Positions 43,204-54,147 are shown, counted from the first letter of the stretch. The stretch is 64,000 nt of DNA from Euborellia annulipes (GCA_023213315.1 JAKCPI010000976.1:91515-155514), one strand, 5' to 3'. Notes: generated from the sequence alone by a model not told the origin. Made by a program: numbers and translations.

Positions 43204-43251
43204 AATTTTATCTGAAGAAGGCAAAAAGAGTGGTCGAAACGTTGTAATATT
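43204..43251 (+). ncRNA. Candidate hammerhead ribozyme (right arm)
   Basis: Helix I AATTTTAT (43204-43211) with GTAATATT (43244-43251), 7 of 8 positions paired including one G-U. CTGAAGA at 43212, GAAAC at 43236 and GTT before helix I. Helix II has decayed. Confidence 0.4.
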
Positions 43252-43317
43252 TACAAATAAACTACAATTAAATCAAATTCTTTTACTATTGATACCAACT
43301 GTGAAAGCCTAAACTCC

Positions 43318-43511
43318 AAAAAAATCTGGTGTGACTGGTTGCACAGCACACAACTTTCTCTTATCTTCAGACCATGTTGCGATAACCACTTTTTTGGTTT
43401 CAGAGGGCCTCAAAACGTATATATCCATCAAAATATCGACATCGAATTTTTGATATGAATCCAATACTTTCTCTCTATATATATTAACATATATAGAGAA
43501 AGTAAAAAGCA
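43318..43511 (-). mobile_element. Family C, internally deleted copy
   Basis: Both termini are present but the middle is missing. The TCTGGTGTGACTGG arm runs directly into ACCATGTTGCGATAACCAC, and the copy ends in the AGAGAAAGT hairpin. At 194 bp it shows that the two ends can persist together in short form. Confidence 0.8.
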
Positions 43512-45205
43512 GAAAAGATCTCAAATGAAAAAATGTTCTCCATTTAACGTCCTCAAGTCTAATTTGCTCTTGATATAAGGTTAAGGTAACATTGACGTAG
43601 CCAACAATTAAATACGTCAAATATTAACAAATTTTTTGAGAGGACCTTCTAGGGATTACAGGAAAATTATTTTCGACCCAAAATTCCTATAACTTTTTGA
43701 GCTAGTCATCGTTGAACTTAAGATTGCTCCAATAGGAAATGTATGAAGATATTAGTAATGAAAAGAAATTTATGTATTCTTTACAATATTAGGGAATGTT
43801 AATGACAAATTTTTTTCTTATGTTTAATATTCTAAATTAAAAACATTATATTCTCGCCTACTAAAAATATTTTTAATATGAAAAGCTCTCCTATTCTCTT
43901 ATAAAAATATTTCAATTTAATGATAATTAATAATATTAAATCTTATTAATATATTAGGGTGAGATTTTCATATTAACATCAAAAATTTACGTAATTTATT
44001 AAAATATACATTTATGGCGACGACTACTAATCATATCCCATGACGCCGCCCGCTAGCGCCTAGTACTAAAAAATAAATTATTTATCTTGGTTATTCAAAC
44101 ATTAGTGACTGAAATTGACACGTTCGAAAAGTAACTTTCATGGGAGTATGCTGAGGTGGTTCCCGTTCCTTCCTCAGGACGCGATATCTCTGATAAAGTT
44201 CAAGCATTATAATTTTAACTACTGATTTATTTGTACTTAATATTCATTCTATGATCTATAATGCAGATACAAATTATGAAGTCTAAAGATATAAAACTAA
44301 ATTTTTACTTTCTCTTACCCTATAATATATGAAATATGTATATTTAACTTGGAAAGTTTCAACACAAAAATGAACTCTACTGCTAATAATAATTTGCATA
44401 GTTATTTTTTCAATCCTTTATGCGTGGGAACTCTTTGTTTTATTTTAATTAATGTTATAATATTAATAATAATATTTATTATATTTAGTTAGAATATTAT
44501 AAAATTTTTTTTAACAAGCTCAAACGTCATTTTCTATGACAAATTATATATAAAATAGGAAAAGTTGTAATTAGGACAGTTGTTTAATTCTTTACAAGAG
44601 CCGGGATTAGTTTAAAAAAAAGCTAATTAATCAAATACAAAGGTAATTAGTGCATGTTAGTGTGTTGGGAGGTATCAGAAAATTTACTTATTTATTATTC
44701 TACTAGATCTGATTTCTATACGTGATAAAAAAAGCTCATTCTTTAAAAATAAAAATTAAGGAAGATTGGTTGAAGATTAAAATAAAAAATTTTAATAAAT
44801 ATAAAATATGTCTTCATTATTTGAGGTAATCAACATTATTTATGAATATATAATAGAGGGTTTTTAGAAATTTAATTAAATAAAATTTCGTATGTGATTA
44901 TCGTTGTTGGATGATCATAATTATTAAACACCGGTTATTATTAAAATCCACTTGTTATAAAAAAAGCAACAAAAAAAAGCAACTACAAAAGAATGCTTTT
45001 TCTTTGGAAACTAAAATTAATTATCATAGTTTAGGAAAAATCAAAATTTATTTTAATTATTACACATTTGCCAAACAAAACAAACATTTTAATTTTAATT
45101 ATTACGCTATATTGTAAGATAGATGGGATTTTAATAATAGGTTAGCGCTTTTTCCAAGTTCTAGAAAATTATTTTTTCTTCAATTTTTATATTAACTCTA
45201 TTTGT
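43512..45205. other. AT-rich DNA with small repeat scraps
   Basis: A Family F scrap is at 44027-44065 (CATGACGCCGCCCGCTAGCG), a Family C hairpin scrap at 44307-44342, and a direct-repeat member at 44750-44840. No gene is recognised. Confidence 0.5.
44750..44840 (+). repeat. Direct repeat, copy 1 (partner 46728-46808)
   Basis: Shares TTAAGGAAGATTG, AATTTAATAAATATAAAAT and ATTATTTGAGGTAATCAACA with 46728-46808 in the same orientation. The pair brackets a SINE-A, a LINE tail and a Family D fragment. Confidence 0.7.
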
Positions 45206-45478
45206 GCCCTCGGGGCATGGCGTAGAGGTTAGCGTGCTAACCTCATATACCAAACGTCGCGGGTTCGGACCCCAGGCAGTCCGATGATTTTATTTAAGCC
45301 AATTGGATACCAAATGGCTTAAATAAGAATGCCTGGACCCCATATATGTATATTTATTAATAACGGATATCGTAAAAAGTCTTATATGGCCTCAGTTGCC
45401 GAAAAGACTGTATGAATGTGAGTGTGAGTGTGAGTGTGAACGAGAAAAAAAGTGTGAATGTTTAAAAAAAAAAAAAAA
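45206..45478 (+). mobile_element. SINE-A, full length, 8-bp target duplication
   Basis: CTATTTGT flanks it at 45198-45205 and 45479-45486. The head is the CATGGCGTAGAGG subtype with box B GGGTTCGGACCCC. It is very similar to the copy at 28787-29044. Confidence 0.92.
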
Positions 45479-45615
45479 CTATTTGTTAAAATAAATAGAA
45501 AATGACTACCTTCTCCTTGATTTACTCTTAAATTCTAAAAAACGTGATTATATGAAAATTTATTCAGTTTCCAAAAGAAAAAGGATAAGAATAAAAACTG
45601 TTCAAAATAATCTAT

Positions 45616-45658
45616 TTGAGCCGTTTATTTTGTAAGTGGCTTAAAATAAACGGCTCAA
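45616..45658. repeat. Short perfect hairpin
   Basis: Arms TTGAGCCGTTTATTTT and AAAATAAACGGCTCAA with an 11-base loop. A third copy of the arm sequence, AAAATAAACGGCCCA, lies at about 46118, just beyond the LINE tail. Confidence 0.6.
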
Positions 45659-45834
45659 TTATTGGACTAACTCTGAAAACTTATGTGTCCAGAATTATCG
45701 TATTTGTTCGGAATATAAGTAATCTCAAATGTTTTATTGATAGATAACTTGAAGTTGTACATGTAACCCCGGGCAGCCGGAAATAAGTGACATTTATCCC
45801 ACCCAATGCAACATATACACGTCCCAGCATCCCT

Positions 45835-46001
45835 AAGCTGTTCAGATCACGACTAACAGAACTAGTCAATTCCAATCGTCCTTTGTCCCCATGACCTCCC
45901 ATGATTGGAACAAGCTCCCTGCTTCTATCTTCCCCAAAACCTACAATCTTCAGACTTTCAATTCTAATCTCAACAGGCATCTTTTCAGTTCCCGCAGTTG
46001 A
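45835..46001 (+). pseudogene. Non-LTR retrotransposon ORF2 C-terminus
   Basis: The frame ending at the TGA 45999-46001 reads DWNKLPASIF, then YNLQTF and LNRHLFSSRS. This is the standard tail of ORF2 proteins in CR1/L2/Jockey-like non-LTR elements: a WNxLP box followed by leucine- and arginine-spaced residues. Upstream the frame is interrupted, so only the extreme C-terminus survives. A 3' UTR with GGTTTTTATTTTCTTCC follows to an A-run at about 46095. The endonuclease and reverse transcriptase are absent. The exact clade cannot be set from this piece. Confidence 0.7.
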
Positions 46002-46149
46002 GTTCCCCTTTTATGCTTCTTTGGTTTTTATTTTCTTCCTGGCATGTGACCACTGGTCATTTTAGGTCTTCGGTCCTTATGCACCCATTCCAAAAAAAAG
46101 ACTTAGGCCACTTTCAAAATAAACGGCCCATTTTATCATAATATTTCAA

Positions 46150-46420
46150 CGAATTTCAGAATTTTAGAAAAAACTTATTAGGTAAAGTACCTACTACTTC
46201 GGCTTGACGGATTTACTCCAAAAGTTAATACAATTATAGTTTAAGAAACACATATATAATTTCATTGACCTGGCTTATTACGTTTTTACTACACACACAG
46301 ACACACAAAAATTTTGAACTCAGAGTCTAAAATTTTGCAATCACCACAATCACCAAAGTCTCAAGATCGAATTTTTTGACGATTACAATACTTTTTTCTC
46401 TTATAAACGAAAAAATAACA
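46150..46420 (-). mobile_element. Family D fragment with a Family C-like end
   Basis: Complement of Family D landmarks (AAAGTACCTACTACTTCGG, ATTTACTCCAAAAGTTAAT, ACACACACAGACACAC), finishing GATCGAATTTTTTGACGATT and AATACTTTTTTCTC. That finish matches the proximal end of Family C and supports a link between C and D. Confidence 0.6.
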
Positions 46421-46727
46421 ATAAAGTTTTTTTTCGGTTGCTGAGGAATTGAATAAATATTTATTTATTTGTATCGATGGCAATCGGGGGACATTCCACA
46501 CGCTGGTTTTCCGGCGCCACCCACCCGAGTTTCTTCCATACTTTGCATTTCTTCACTGGAATGATCTTGGTAGCTGATGCTCGATCTTCTCTGTTGTCTT
46601 CTCTTTTTATTCAAATTTGTTTACCGAAAGTGTTAATATTAATTAACTTGCAATATTGACATTGTCAATCAAATGGGAAATAAAGAACACAAAAATCAAC
46701 TTCAGGAGTGTTGGCTTCTGATACCAA

Positions 46728-46808
46728 AAGCCAGTTAAGGAAGATTGAAACAAAAAAATTTAATAAATATAAAATGTCTTTATTATTTGAGGTAATCAAC
46801 ATTCATAT
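46728..46808 (+). repeat. Direct repeat, copy 2 (partner 44750-44840)
   Basis: See copy 1. A SINE-B 3' scrap (46812-46862, GTCGAAAAAGACC) follows immediately. Confidence 0.7.
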
Positions 46809-47211
46809 GTCCCAGACGACTCTAAATGGGGTCCGTTGTCGAAAAAGACCTTAAAACAAATTAAAGAAAAAAAGCTGAAGGAATGAAGAAATTTATTTTT
46901 TTTCTTCTCTATCCTGGCTGCAAAGAACACTCAAGAAAAATTTAATTTTAATAAGATAAAGAATATCGTTAATTTTAGAAAGTATTTGTTACTCTTGTTA
47001 TTATATCAATCGCAACTACGGGACTTGGGGGGTCAAATCCCCCACCCCGCAAAAAAAAAATAAGTTAATTTTATTTATTTTTCTAAAAGAAGTTATTTTC
47101 ATTAAATAAACCGACAATTTGATAAAATTAAGACGAACTCTAAATTCCCTTTAAAAAATGAATTTTATAGCTTTAGTATTGTGTTCAAGATAATAAGGAA
47201 TATTTTCCAAA

Positions 47212-47540
47212 GAAGAATGCAGCCAAATTTATTTCATTTGATTTTAATAAAAATTCTAATAACTTGCTGCAGGACGAGACTTAGGCTAAGTCTCGTCCTG
47301 CTCCTATGTACTAGGCTCTAATTCCTGCCATTATATAAAAATAATTTGAGATTATATTCAACTATTTTATATTATAATAATTTACTCTATCTATACTACC
47401 ATAATAGTTTGAATGTATTGTTTAAAAACATAAAGACAAAATCACAGCTCCGATGATGGTTCAAACCCGAACCGAAACGTCAGCAAGTGATTATAATTTT
47501 TATTAAAATCAAATGAAATTAATTTGGCTGCATTCTTCTT
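47212..47540. mobile_element. Inverted element with a hammerhead-like motif and inner hairpin
   Basis: The arms 47212-47270 and 47482-47540 pair over about 58 bp (GAATGCAGCCAAATTTATTT, GATTTTAATAAAAATT). Next to the left arm is a perfect hairpin at 47270-47302 (GCAGGACGAGACTTA and complement). The ribozyme-like core lies beside the right arm; the mirror core on the left is lost. Confidence 0.75.
47441..47491 (+). ncRNA. Candidate hammerhead ribozyme, best-formed copy
   Basis: Helix I: ATCAC (47441-47445) with GTGAT (47487-47491), and GCT (47447-47449) with AGC (47482-47484), separated by a small internal loop. Core CCGATGA (47450-47456; the usual U4 is C) and one extra T. Helix II: GGTTC/GAACC with a 6-base loop (47458-47473). 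GAA (47474-47476), a minimal AC/GT helix III, then C at 47481 as the expected cleavage position. Hammerheads with minimal helix III are known from Penelope-like retroelements and retrozymes; activity here is not shown. Confidence 0.55.
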
Positions 47541-48211
47541 TGTTCTTTGATTGCCGCCCCCTGATATCTGCCACCCGGGGCACATGCACCCACTGCCCCC
47601 TCCTAGATCCGGCCCTGAGTTATAATTCTCGAAATTATGGTAAATTAATTAGATGTTTACTATAAGATTTTTAGGGGACATCAGATATTCCGAGACATTT
47701 TTTTTAATTTTTCAAAATTTACCCTAGTAATTCAAAATAGTAAATTTTATTGGGATGAAGCACACTTTTATACAAAAGGGGCTGTCACAAACACTAGCTT
47801 AATTATCATTTTTTTATTTTCTTACTTTCGAATACTTACTTAATACACTCTAAATCTTCTTTTAGAGTTATTGAACGTTAGGGTTATAAGAATGAATATT
47901 GATACGGTTCTCAGGGCTCGGCGCTGATAGCTTGTCTCCCCGGTGACCGCAAACTGCCGATCGAGTTGCTCTTCTGCCCTTTTCTCCCAAGTGTCTAGCT
48001 GCACTCAGGGATTTCCAGCCAACCGCAACATCCCCTTGACATCCCGGCCTTTGTTCCTGGATCCCTCCTGGTGCCTCCGTCCATTCCCATTGGATTACAT
48101 TTCACTATTTCCTTCCTCTCCCCCTCTCTCTCACTCTCACTTACTCTTTCGACTTGACTTTATTATTTTACAAAAGTAAAAAGTATTTATTTAATTATCT
48201 ACCAGTAAATC
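47541..48211. other. Unrecognised DNA with GC/pyrimidine-rich patch
   Basis: 47920-48160 is GC- and C/T-rich (CTTGTCTCCCCGGTGACCGC, ATCCCTCCTGGTGCCTCCG) and open for 78 codons in one frame with a serine/proline-rich, low-complexity product. Possible retroelement UTR or exon; unresolved. Confidence 0.35.
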
Positions 48212-48792
48212 TAACTATATACCTATATATGTTAATATATATTTATATAGAGAGAAAGTATTGGATTAATGTCAAAAATTCGATGTCGGGATTTTGATGG
48301 TTTTGAGGTCCCCTGAGTCAAAAAAGTGGTTTTTACAACATGGTCTGCTGTGTGTCTTCAATTTAAACCATGAAAGAATGGAGGAAGGCTGAAATTTTAT
48401 ATTTAAGTTAGGCATTCCCCTGAGGCGTGAAAATAAGATTTTAATCAAAATCGACCAAAAAGTAGTACTTTACTGATGTACTTTTTCAGTTTTATTCGAT
48501 TTGATCAAAATTTGCTCCAACGATTTTTTTTAAATTCATAAATCAACTATTTTTTAGATGCTCTTTAAAATGTATATTCTCATTTTGTATTTAAAATCTT
48601 CTGAAGACCACTTTACTCTTGTACTTCATCTGTTTATAAATTGTAAATCTTGAATTCAAATGTTCCGTAGCCTTACTGTCGGAAACTATATATATGTCGA
48701 CACAAAAAAATTCTGGAGTGACAAGCACAGAACACAACTTATCTACCGGAGGTGAGAGTGCTGTGCGACCACTACCACCAGATTTTTTTTCT
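48212..48792 (+). mobile_element. Family C element, slightly shortened
   Basis: The left hairpin lacks its first few bases. Internal blocks are present, but the ATGGTTGCCATGG segment is deleted near 48630. The right hairpin is degraded (CGACCACTACCACCAGAT). Confidence 0.8.
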
Positions 48793-50120
48793 TAGCTAAT
48801 ATTTAAATGAAATTTTATTTATGTCCTAGACTTGAACTGGGATATTTAAAAGTCAAAAATTTTAAAAAGCTTTTACAAAATAATTTTTCATTGTGTATTT
48901 AAAGAATAAAAGAAACATCCCGAAAAGAAAAGAAAGGTCGAGTCATTTGGGGAGGGAATTTTCAAAGTGTAAAAACACCGTATCAGAAGAATTTCTCTCT
49001 TGAAAACAATCCGAAAGGACATTTATTTAAAAAAAAAGCCAAAAACCCTCTGATGATGATTAATTAACGCAAACGTTTTGGTCAAAAGGGCCGCTCGGGG
49101 AGGGGCGGGGGTGGTTATTTATGACCTCCCTTCCCAAGGGTGGCTAATTTGCGGACGAGTTTGCAAGCTTGATGAGCCCTCAGAGACTCGCCAAGGGTCA
49201 TTTTAGGTTTCAGGGAGAGAACCCTTTTTGGCCAATTATCCCCCTTCCCCTCCCATCATCTTTCTCTATTATGTAATTATCTCTCTTATCTGTTTATCTT
49301 CTGAATTTATTATATTATTAAAATTTTTTTTTTTCAATTTTTAAACAATAGATGATTTATCAAGTGTGTGTAACGAGGCGTTATTTTTTTTCAATTATTA
49401 TAATTACGTTACGTTGTTGTTTTTTTTTTTTTTAAATAAATATCAGGGCGACCATTTAATTTTAATTTTTCGTCAATTCCAAACTTATTAACATGATAAT
49501 ATATAATTTTTTTTGATGATATTGAAATTTGATTAATTATATAATAATACAAGCTATTTAATTTTTTCCCTCTCGTCATTTTTTATTAAAAAAAAAAAAA
49601 AAAATGATGATGATGGAAATTAAAAATATTTCGAAATCGATTGAACTCAGTTAAAAATGAATTATAAATTAAAAAAAAAAATTGAATTATTTAAATCAGT
49701 AGAAAATTAATAAAGAAAAATTTAATATATAATAAAAAATAAATAGATTTTCTATAATTTTATCATTTTTTTTCAATATTAATTAAACGGTATATATATA
49801 TATATATATATATATATTTTTTAAAATAAAACAGAGCTATCATTCGCTAATCTTTCGCCTCCCCATATTCATTTGACTTCTCGCCTTAATACAATAGTTT
49901 GAAAACTCTCTTCAAAGATAAACCAATATTTCCTTTCTATAAATTTCATATCTAGAGTAAGAGAAAATAAAAATAATTTATCGAGATAATTTATCGTTCT
50001 CTGCCCTTTGACTTATACCATCCAACGGTGCTCCAGCTTATTGATTCCTTCCGAATAATCGGATTTGTACAATTTCTCAAAAGAGACACTGGTTTATACA
50101 ATAATGTTTATCTTTAATAA
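48793..50120. other. Non-repetitive DNA, TA microsatellite
   Basis: (TA)n lies at about 49791-49817. A GC-richer, repeat-free part at 49080-49250 (GGGCCGCTCGGGGAGGGGCG, TTTGCGGACGAGTTTGC) has no recognised coding content and may be conserved regulatory DNA. Confidence 0.4.
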
Positions 50121-50180
50121 ATTAATAAGAGGGTAGAAAATGAGAGATCAGCTAAGGTTTTTTCTTTATTTATTTAATCC

Positions 50181-50226
50181 CCACGGCTGATGTTTCCGTT
50201 CCGTGTTTCACCATCTTCAGAGCTGG
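50181..50226 (-). ncRNA. Candidate hammerhead ribozyme (left arm)
   Basis: Minus strand: helix I CCA...GCT with AGC...TGG (50221-50226 with 50181-50188, two-base bulge), CTGAAGA (50214-50220), an extra T, a decayed helix II, GAAAC and ATC before helix I. Confidence 0.45.
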
Positions 50227-50392
50227 CGAAAATTCATTATGAAAATGTCATAATGGATTTTATACTTTGATGAACCAAACTCTTATGTAATAAATATGTA
50301 CACACAATGCATAAATCATTTATGTACCTGGTCATTGCAATAATGGTTCAAAAATGTATAAAATTCACTATTACACTTTCATAATGACTTTT

Positions 50393-50442
50393 CGTCTGCT
50401 CTGAAGATGGTTCAAACACGAAATCAAAACGTCAGCCATGCG
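50393..50442 (+). ncRNA. Candidate hammerhead ribozyme (right arm)
   Basis: Helix I GCT (50398-50400) with AGC (50434-50436) plus CGT (50393-50395) with GCG (50440-50442). CTGAAGA at 50401, extra T, GGTTC as the 5' side of helix II with a mutated 3' side, then AAAAC-GTC where GAAAC is expected. Compared with the left arm, the outer helix I bases differ yet still pair. Confidence 0.4.
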
Positions 50443-50546
50443 TATTAAATAAATAAAGAAAAAACCTAGCTGTATCTCTCATTTTCTACCCTCTTATTAA
50501 TATAATAACATCAATTATAAATTGCTTTTTTTTTAAAATAAATTAC

Positions 50547-50705
50547 GTGTCCTTAAGTCACAGCTCAGTGGTAGAGTTTCTGCCTCTTTTGCTAGAAGTC
50601 ATCCCGTCTCATGCGACAACAATGGAATTGATTACTAATCCAATTGAAATAAATATAGACGGGGTTTAAATAGCCTTCGATGCCGAAAAAGACCATAAAT
50701 AAAAT
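50547..50705 (+). mobile_element. SINE-B
   Basis: Head GTCACAGCTCAGTGGTAGAG, a degraded box B, a long spacer, then AGACGGGGTTTAAATAGCC, TCGATGCCGAAAAAGACC and an A-rich tail. Confidence 0.78.
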
Positions 50706-52399
50706 TTAAAAAAAAATCAATTAATTAAGTACTTTTTATTTTTCAGAGATGTTACAAATCATCTTTGTGTTTGAAAAAAAATCTTGCAGCCCTCGATTTT
50801 TCCAATTATTTTTACATCCTCCCTATTCCCCAGAGTTCGCTCTCTCTCTACTATATGTTTCCCAATTTAAAAAACGACTGGTTAGATAGTGATATCTTTA
50901 AGCAAAGAGGAGATTGTGAAAACAAATTTTGAAAATTTGGACAAATCCTATTCGGAAGGGATCAACAGCATTGGACGAAGGATGGAAGCCTAAGAAGAGA
51001 CTACCAGTATGTTGAAAATTATAATGATGTTTACCCTTAATAATAAATTATGTGCTTTTTATTTTTTCAGAGAGTTTACAAATCACTCGTAACCGTATAT
51101 GTGGGTAACATCCGTCCAAAACGGTCCTTCTTCAAAATAGAAGAAACTCCCATATAGAACACGGGTTTACTCTAATACGATTTTAGAATTGCCCAATTGA
51201 TTTGTTAAATAAAAATGTTTTCCATTAACATGTTGAGATTGGATCAAAATGGGTTGGGAATTAATCTACTTTTTAATATCTCTAGAATTTCTGTCGATTT
51301 TAATTGAGCCATAGCATGTCTCTTTTATTTTTGTGATTTAAGAGAAAGAGAGAGAGAATTAAATAGATAATAATACTGAAAAAAAGGAACATAATCTTCT
51401 GTTATTGTAAAACAAATACAATTACGTTTCAAGGCGATAGGGATCGGTTTAATTTTGTTTTATTTTATTTTTTTTTTTTTGTTAGGTTTAATGTTGTCTA
51501 ATAAAGAATGTCATTAAATTGTGGATTAAGTTTTATGCATGTTAATTATTATCAGGGTCATAAAGAGGAAGGGTGAAAGGATTGGGTGGGAGGAAGGCGG
51601 AGGTGATAACTAATTCATTTCTGTTCTCATTAATTAATTCCGACGGGTTTATTATGAAGGTGATTTTATTTGCAATTGACATCTAGCTCTGAGGGTTAGC
51701 TTAAAGGGAAAAAAAAGTCTCGCTTTTTATTCTAGTGTTCAAAAAAAAAAAAAAAATGTATTATTTTTGACATAATCTCTGTCTTATTTCTGAAAGGAAG
51801 AATAAAAATTCAAAATTTAGCATTTCTCTAGGATTTTTGTTAATTTCTTTCCCTTGACTTTTGTAGGCTTAATGTTATTTGCGATTTTATTCGTGTATTT
51901 AAAAAAAAATAAATCCCTTAACCTAGTTTCTTTATTTGGACAAAGAGAAGTAGGTCATAGATTAAAATTTGTTTTTGGATTTTAGCTCTCACTGTACGTA
52001 GTACTAAGGGAGAGAGCTTATGCAGAGATTCCGGTGTCCGTCTCTCTGTCCGTCCGTAAGCATAAAAATTACGTTCTGAATCTAAGGTCTTAGAAAAATA
52101 ATAATTACACATACGTATTCAGCATAAAAAACTGGTTCAGGGAAAAATACGTTTTGGTCCCTAGTACTTCCGGTTTTTTAAATATTTAAAATTTTTTAAT
52201 TTGTTTACATTTTATTTCCATTTGATTACATTTTAATTTTTTGTTTACATTCATCAGAATGTAAACAAACGTGGCCATTTTTTTTCTTAAATATGGAGAA
52301 ATAACCTTTATTAAAATGTTTAATGTCAAGGAAATCCATAGTGAGAGCGCGGCGCCCCTTTGAATTTACTACTGTAAATTCTTTCCTTCTTTTTTAATT
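50706..52399. other. AT-rich DNA, little recognised
   Basis: A short patch at 51960-52090 (GAGAGAGCTTATGCAGAG, CCGTCTCTCTGTCCGTCCG) resembles the TGTCTGTC-type repeat scraps. No gene is recognised. Confidence 0.4.
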
Positions 52400-53117
52400 T
52401 TTACTTTCTCGTACCCTATATATGAAATATATAGGAGAGAAAGTATTGCGATCATGTCAAAAATTCGATGTCGAGATTTTGATGGATATACATGTTTTGA
52501 GGTCCCCTGAGTCCAAAAAAGTGGGTCCCGCAAATTGGTCTGTGTGTGTGTGTGTATGTGTGTGTGTGTGTCTGTGTGTGTGGACAGATATTTAAGCATG
52601 AAGGAATTGAGCTACGGAGTTGAAATTTTATATTTAACTTAGGTACCTTTGAAGAATCTCAAAATAAGCTTTTGAACAAAATCGGCCAAAAAGTACTAGT
52701 ACTTTACTGATGTACTTTTTCAGTTTTTTTTCGATTTTCTCAAAATTCCCTCCAAGGATTTTTTTTTAAATTCATAAATCAACTATTTTTTAGATGCTCT
52801 TTAAAATGTATATTCTCATTTTGCCGTTGAAATCTTCTGAAGACCACTTTACTCTTGTTCTTCATAGGAAAGATAAGAAATGGTTGCCATGGTAACGGAA
52901 TTTAAATTTTTTCCAATACTTATGAAATTTTGAAAGTATGGAAAAGAAAATGAGAAAAGAAAAAGACATCTAAAATGCAAGATTGAAACTAAGGTGCTAT
53001 GGGAAACTAAATATATCTCGACACAAAAAATCTGGTGTGACCAGCACGGTGCACAACTTTCTCTTACCGAAGGGTAAGAGAAAGTTGTGTGCTGTGCGCC
53101 AGTCACACCAGATTTTT
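52400..53117 (+). mobile_element. Family C element, full length
   Basis: Both hairpins are present. The left one is the ACTTTCTCGTACCC variant. The internal TG tract is at 52541-52581. There is an extra AAGAAAATGAGAAAAGAAAA insertion near 52942. The right hairpin at 53030-53116 has long arms (CTTTCTCTTACCGAAGG and complement). Confidence 0.88.
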
Positions 53118-54090
53118 ACTCTCTAAACTGTTTACCACTCAACAAGCCATTATCAGTGTTTATTTAAATTACACATGTCCACCTAAAAATTTATTTTTGG
53201 CAGCTTGAGATTGTCAACATCAACAGTAAACTCAATTTCTTTTTTTTTCCCTTGATTTCTCTCATAGGTGATGATATCATATCGAGATAATAATATAAAT
53301 TTACAACATAAATTGATAACAATTTGGTGTAAAATTATATAAAACATACAGTATATAAATTATCAAAGCCCAAATAAGTCAAAACAACAAAATCAACTTA
53401 ATGTCCTTTCAATAAGTACCTTTGGTACTAAGGAGCTCTAAGGGTGGCTGTATACTGAAATGCTCAATAAATTTATTGCCTCAAAACTTTAGAATTTTTT
53501 ATGTTCTGATAATTCAGAACTTTATTTTCAAGACTATGTAAAATTTTTTGAGTGCATCAAAAACCTCCCATAATTTAATAAGAATTTTCTAATTTGTAAA
53601 CTAATAAACTTAATTTAAACATAAAACTTTTTAAAATATATAACTACACTCTCTATTGCAGAAAAGCTACAAATATAGGATTTTTTAAAAAATATCATAG
53701 TTGGTCTATTCCAATCAATAATTAATTTTATGAGTAATTATTACTTATCTAGATATCGATTTCGAGATTGAATTACCCCCAGTTGGTGCTCTTAGGATAT
53801 CGGACCTCATTTTCTGCGGTCAATCAGCTACTTTTCTAAATTAGTGACATCTAATGTCTCGATCAATGGACATTGGTCGACTTCTGAAAGATATCTCCTT
53901 GGAGAAATTTAATATTTCAAGGTTATTTTGACTCAAAATTTCATCCCGCTGGACATTTGGCAGCCAAATGAAAATTTGATTTTAAAATGATTGGGAAAAT
54001 GTTTAAAAACCCCCCCCCCCAAGGGGGGGGGGTTTAATTCGCTTTGGAAAAGGTTGCATTTCGCTTTTGGAATTAGAAGAAAATGCAGGT
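53118..54090. other. AT-rich DNA with a C/G snapback
   Basis: No gene is recognised. A run of 12 C, then AA, then about 11 G at 54010-54033 forms a short perfect inverted repeat. Confidence 0.45.
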
Positions 54091-54116
54091 TTCCTTTTAT
54101 TTATCCTTCCTCACCT

Positions 54117-54147
54117 GATGTTTCGTTCCCGGTATAAACACATTCAG
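54117..54147 (-). ncRNA. Weak hammerhead-like core
   Basis: Minus strand: CTGAATG, a short helix (GTT...AAC) directly before GAAAC, then ATC. Helix I is only 2 bp. Probably a decayed relative of the 50.2-kb copies (shared GATGTTTC...GTTCC). Confidence 0.25.

Larger units (their letters stand above)
43042..43291. mobile_element. Inverted element with paired hammerhead-like cores
   Basis: The left arm, about 43042-43114, and right arm, 43212-43291, are complementary (GGTTTATTTGTAAAAATTAG region). The same family occurs at 54672-54890. The 97-bp centre is AT-rich. Confidence 0.75.
50121..50502. mobile_element. Inverted element with two outward hammerhead-like cores
   Basis: The arms 50121-50226 and 50393-50502 pair over about 100 bp (TTAATAAGAGGGTAGAAAAT, ATTTATTTAATCC). 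The 165-bp centre contains shorter inverted sequence (CATTATGAAAATG/CATAATGA). Confidence 0.8.

Noticed and set aside
43309..43620. 103-codon minus-strand open frame
   Set aside because: It overlaps the internally deleted Family C copy. Similar peptides recur from other Family C copies, so it is a repeat translation.
44100..44190. Another hammerhead core (CTGAGGA near 44172-44178, minus strand)
   Set aside because: No GAAA box at suitable spacing and no helix II; only the CTGAGGA part matches.
45681..45980. 99-codon minus-strand open frame
   Set aside because: Antisense shadow of the LINE ORF2 tail read on the plus strand.
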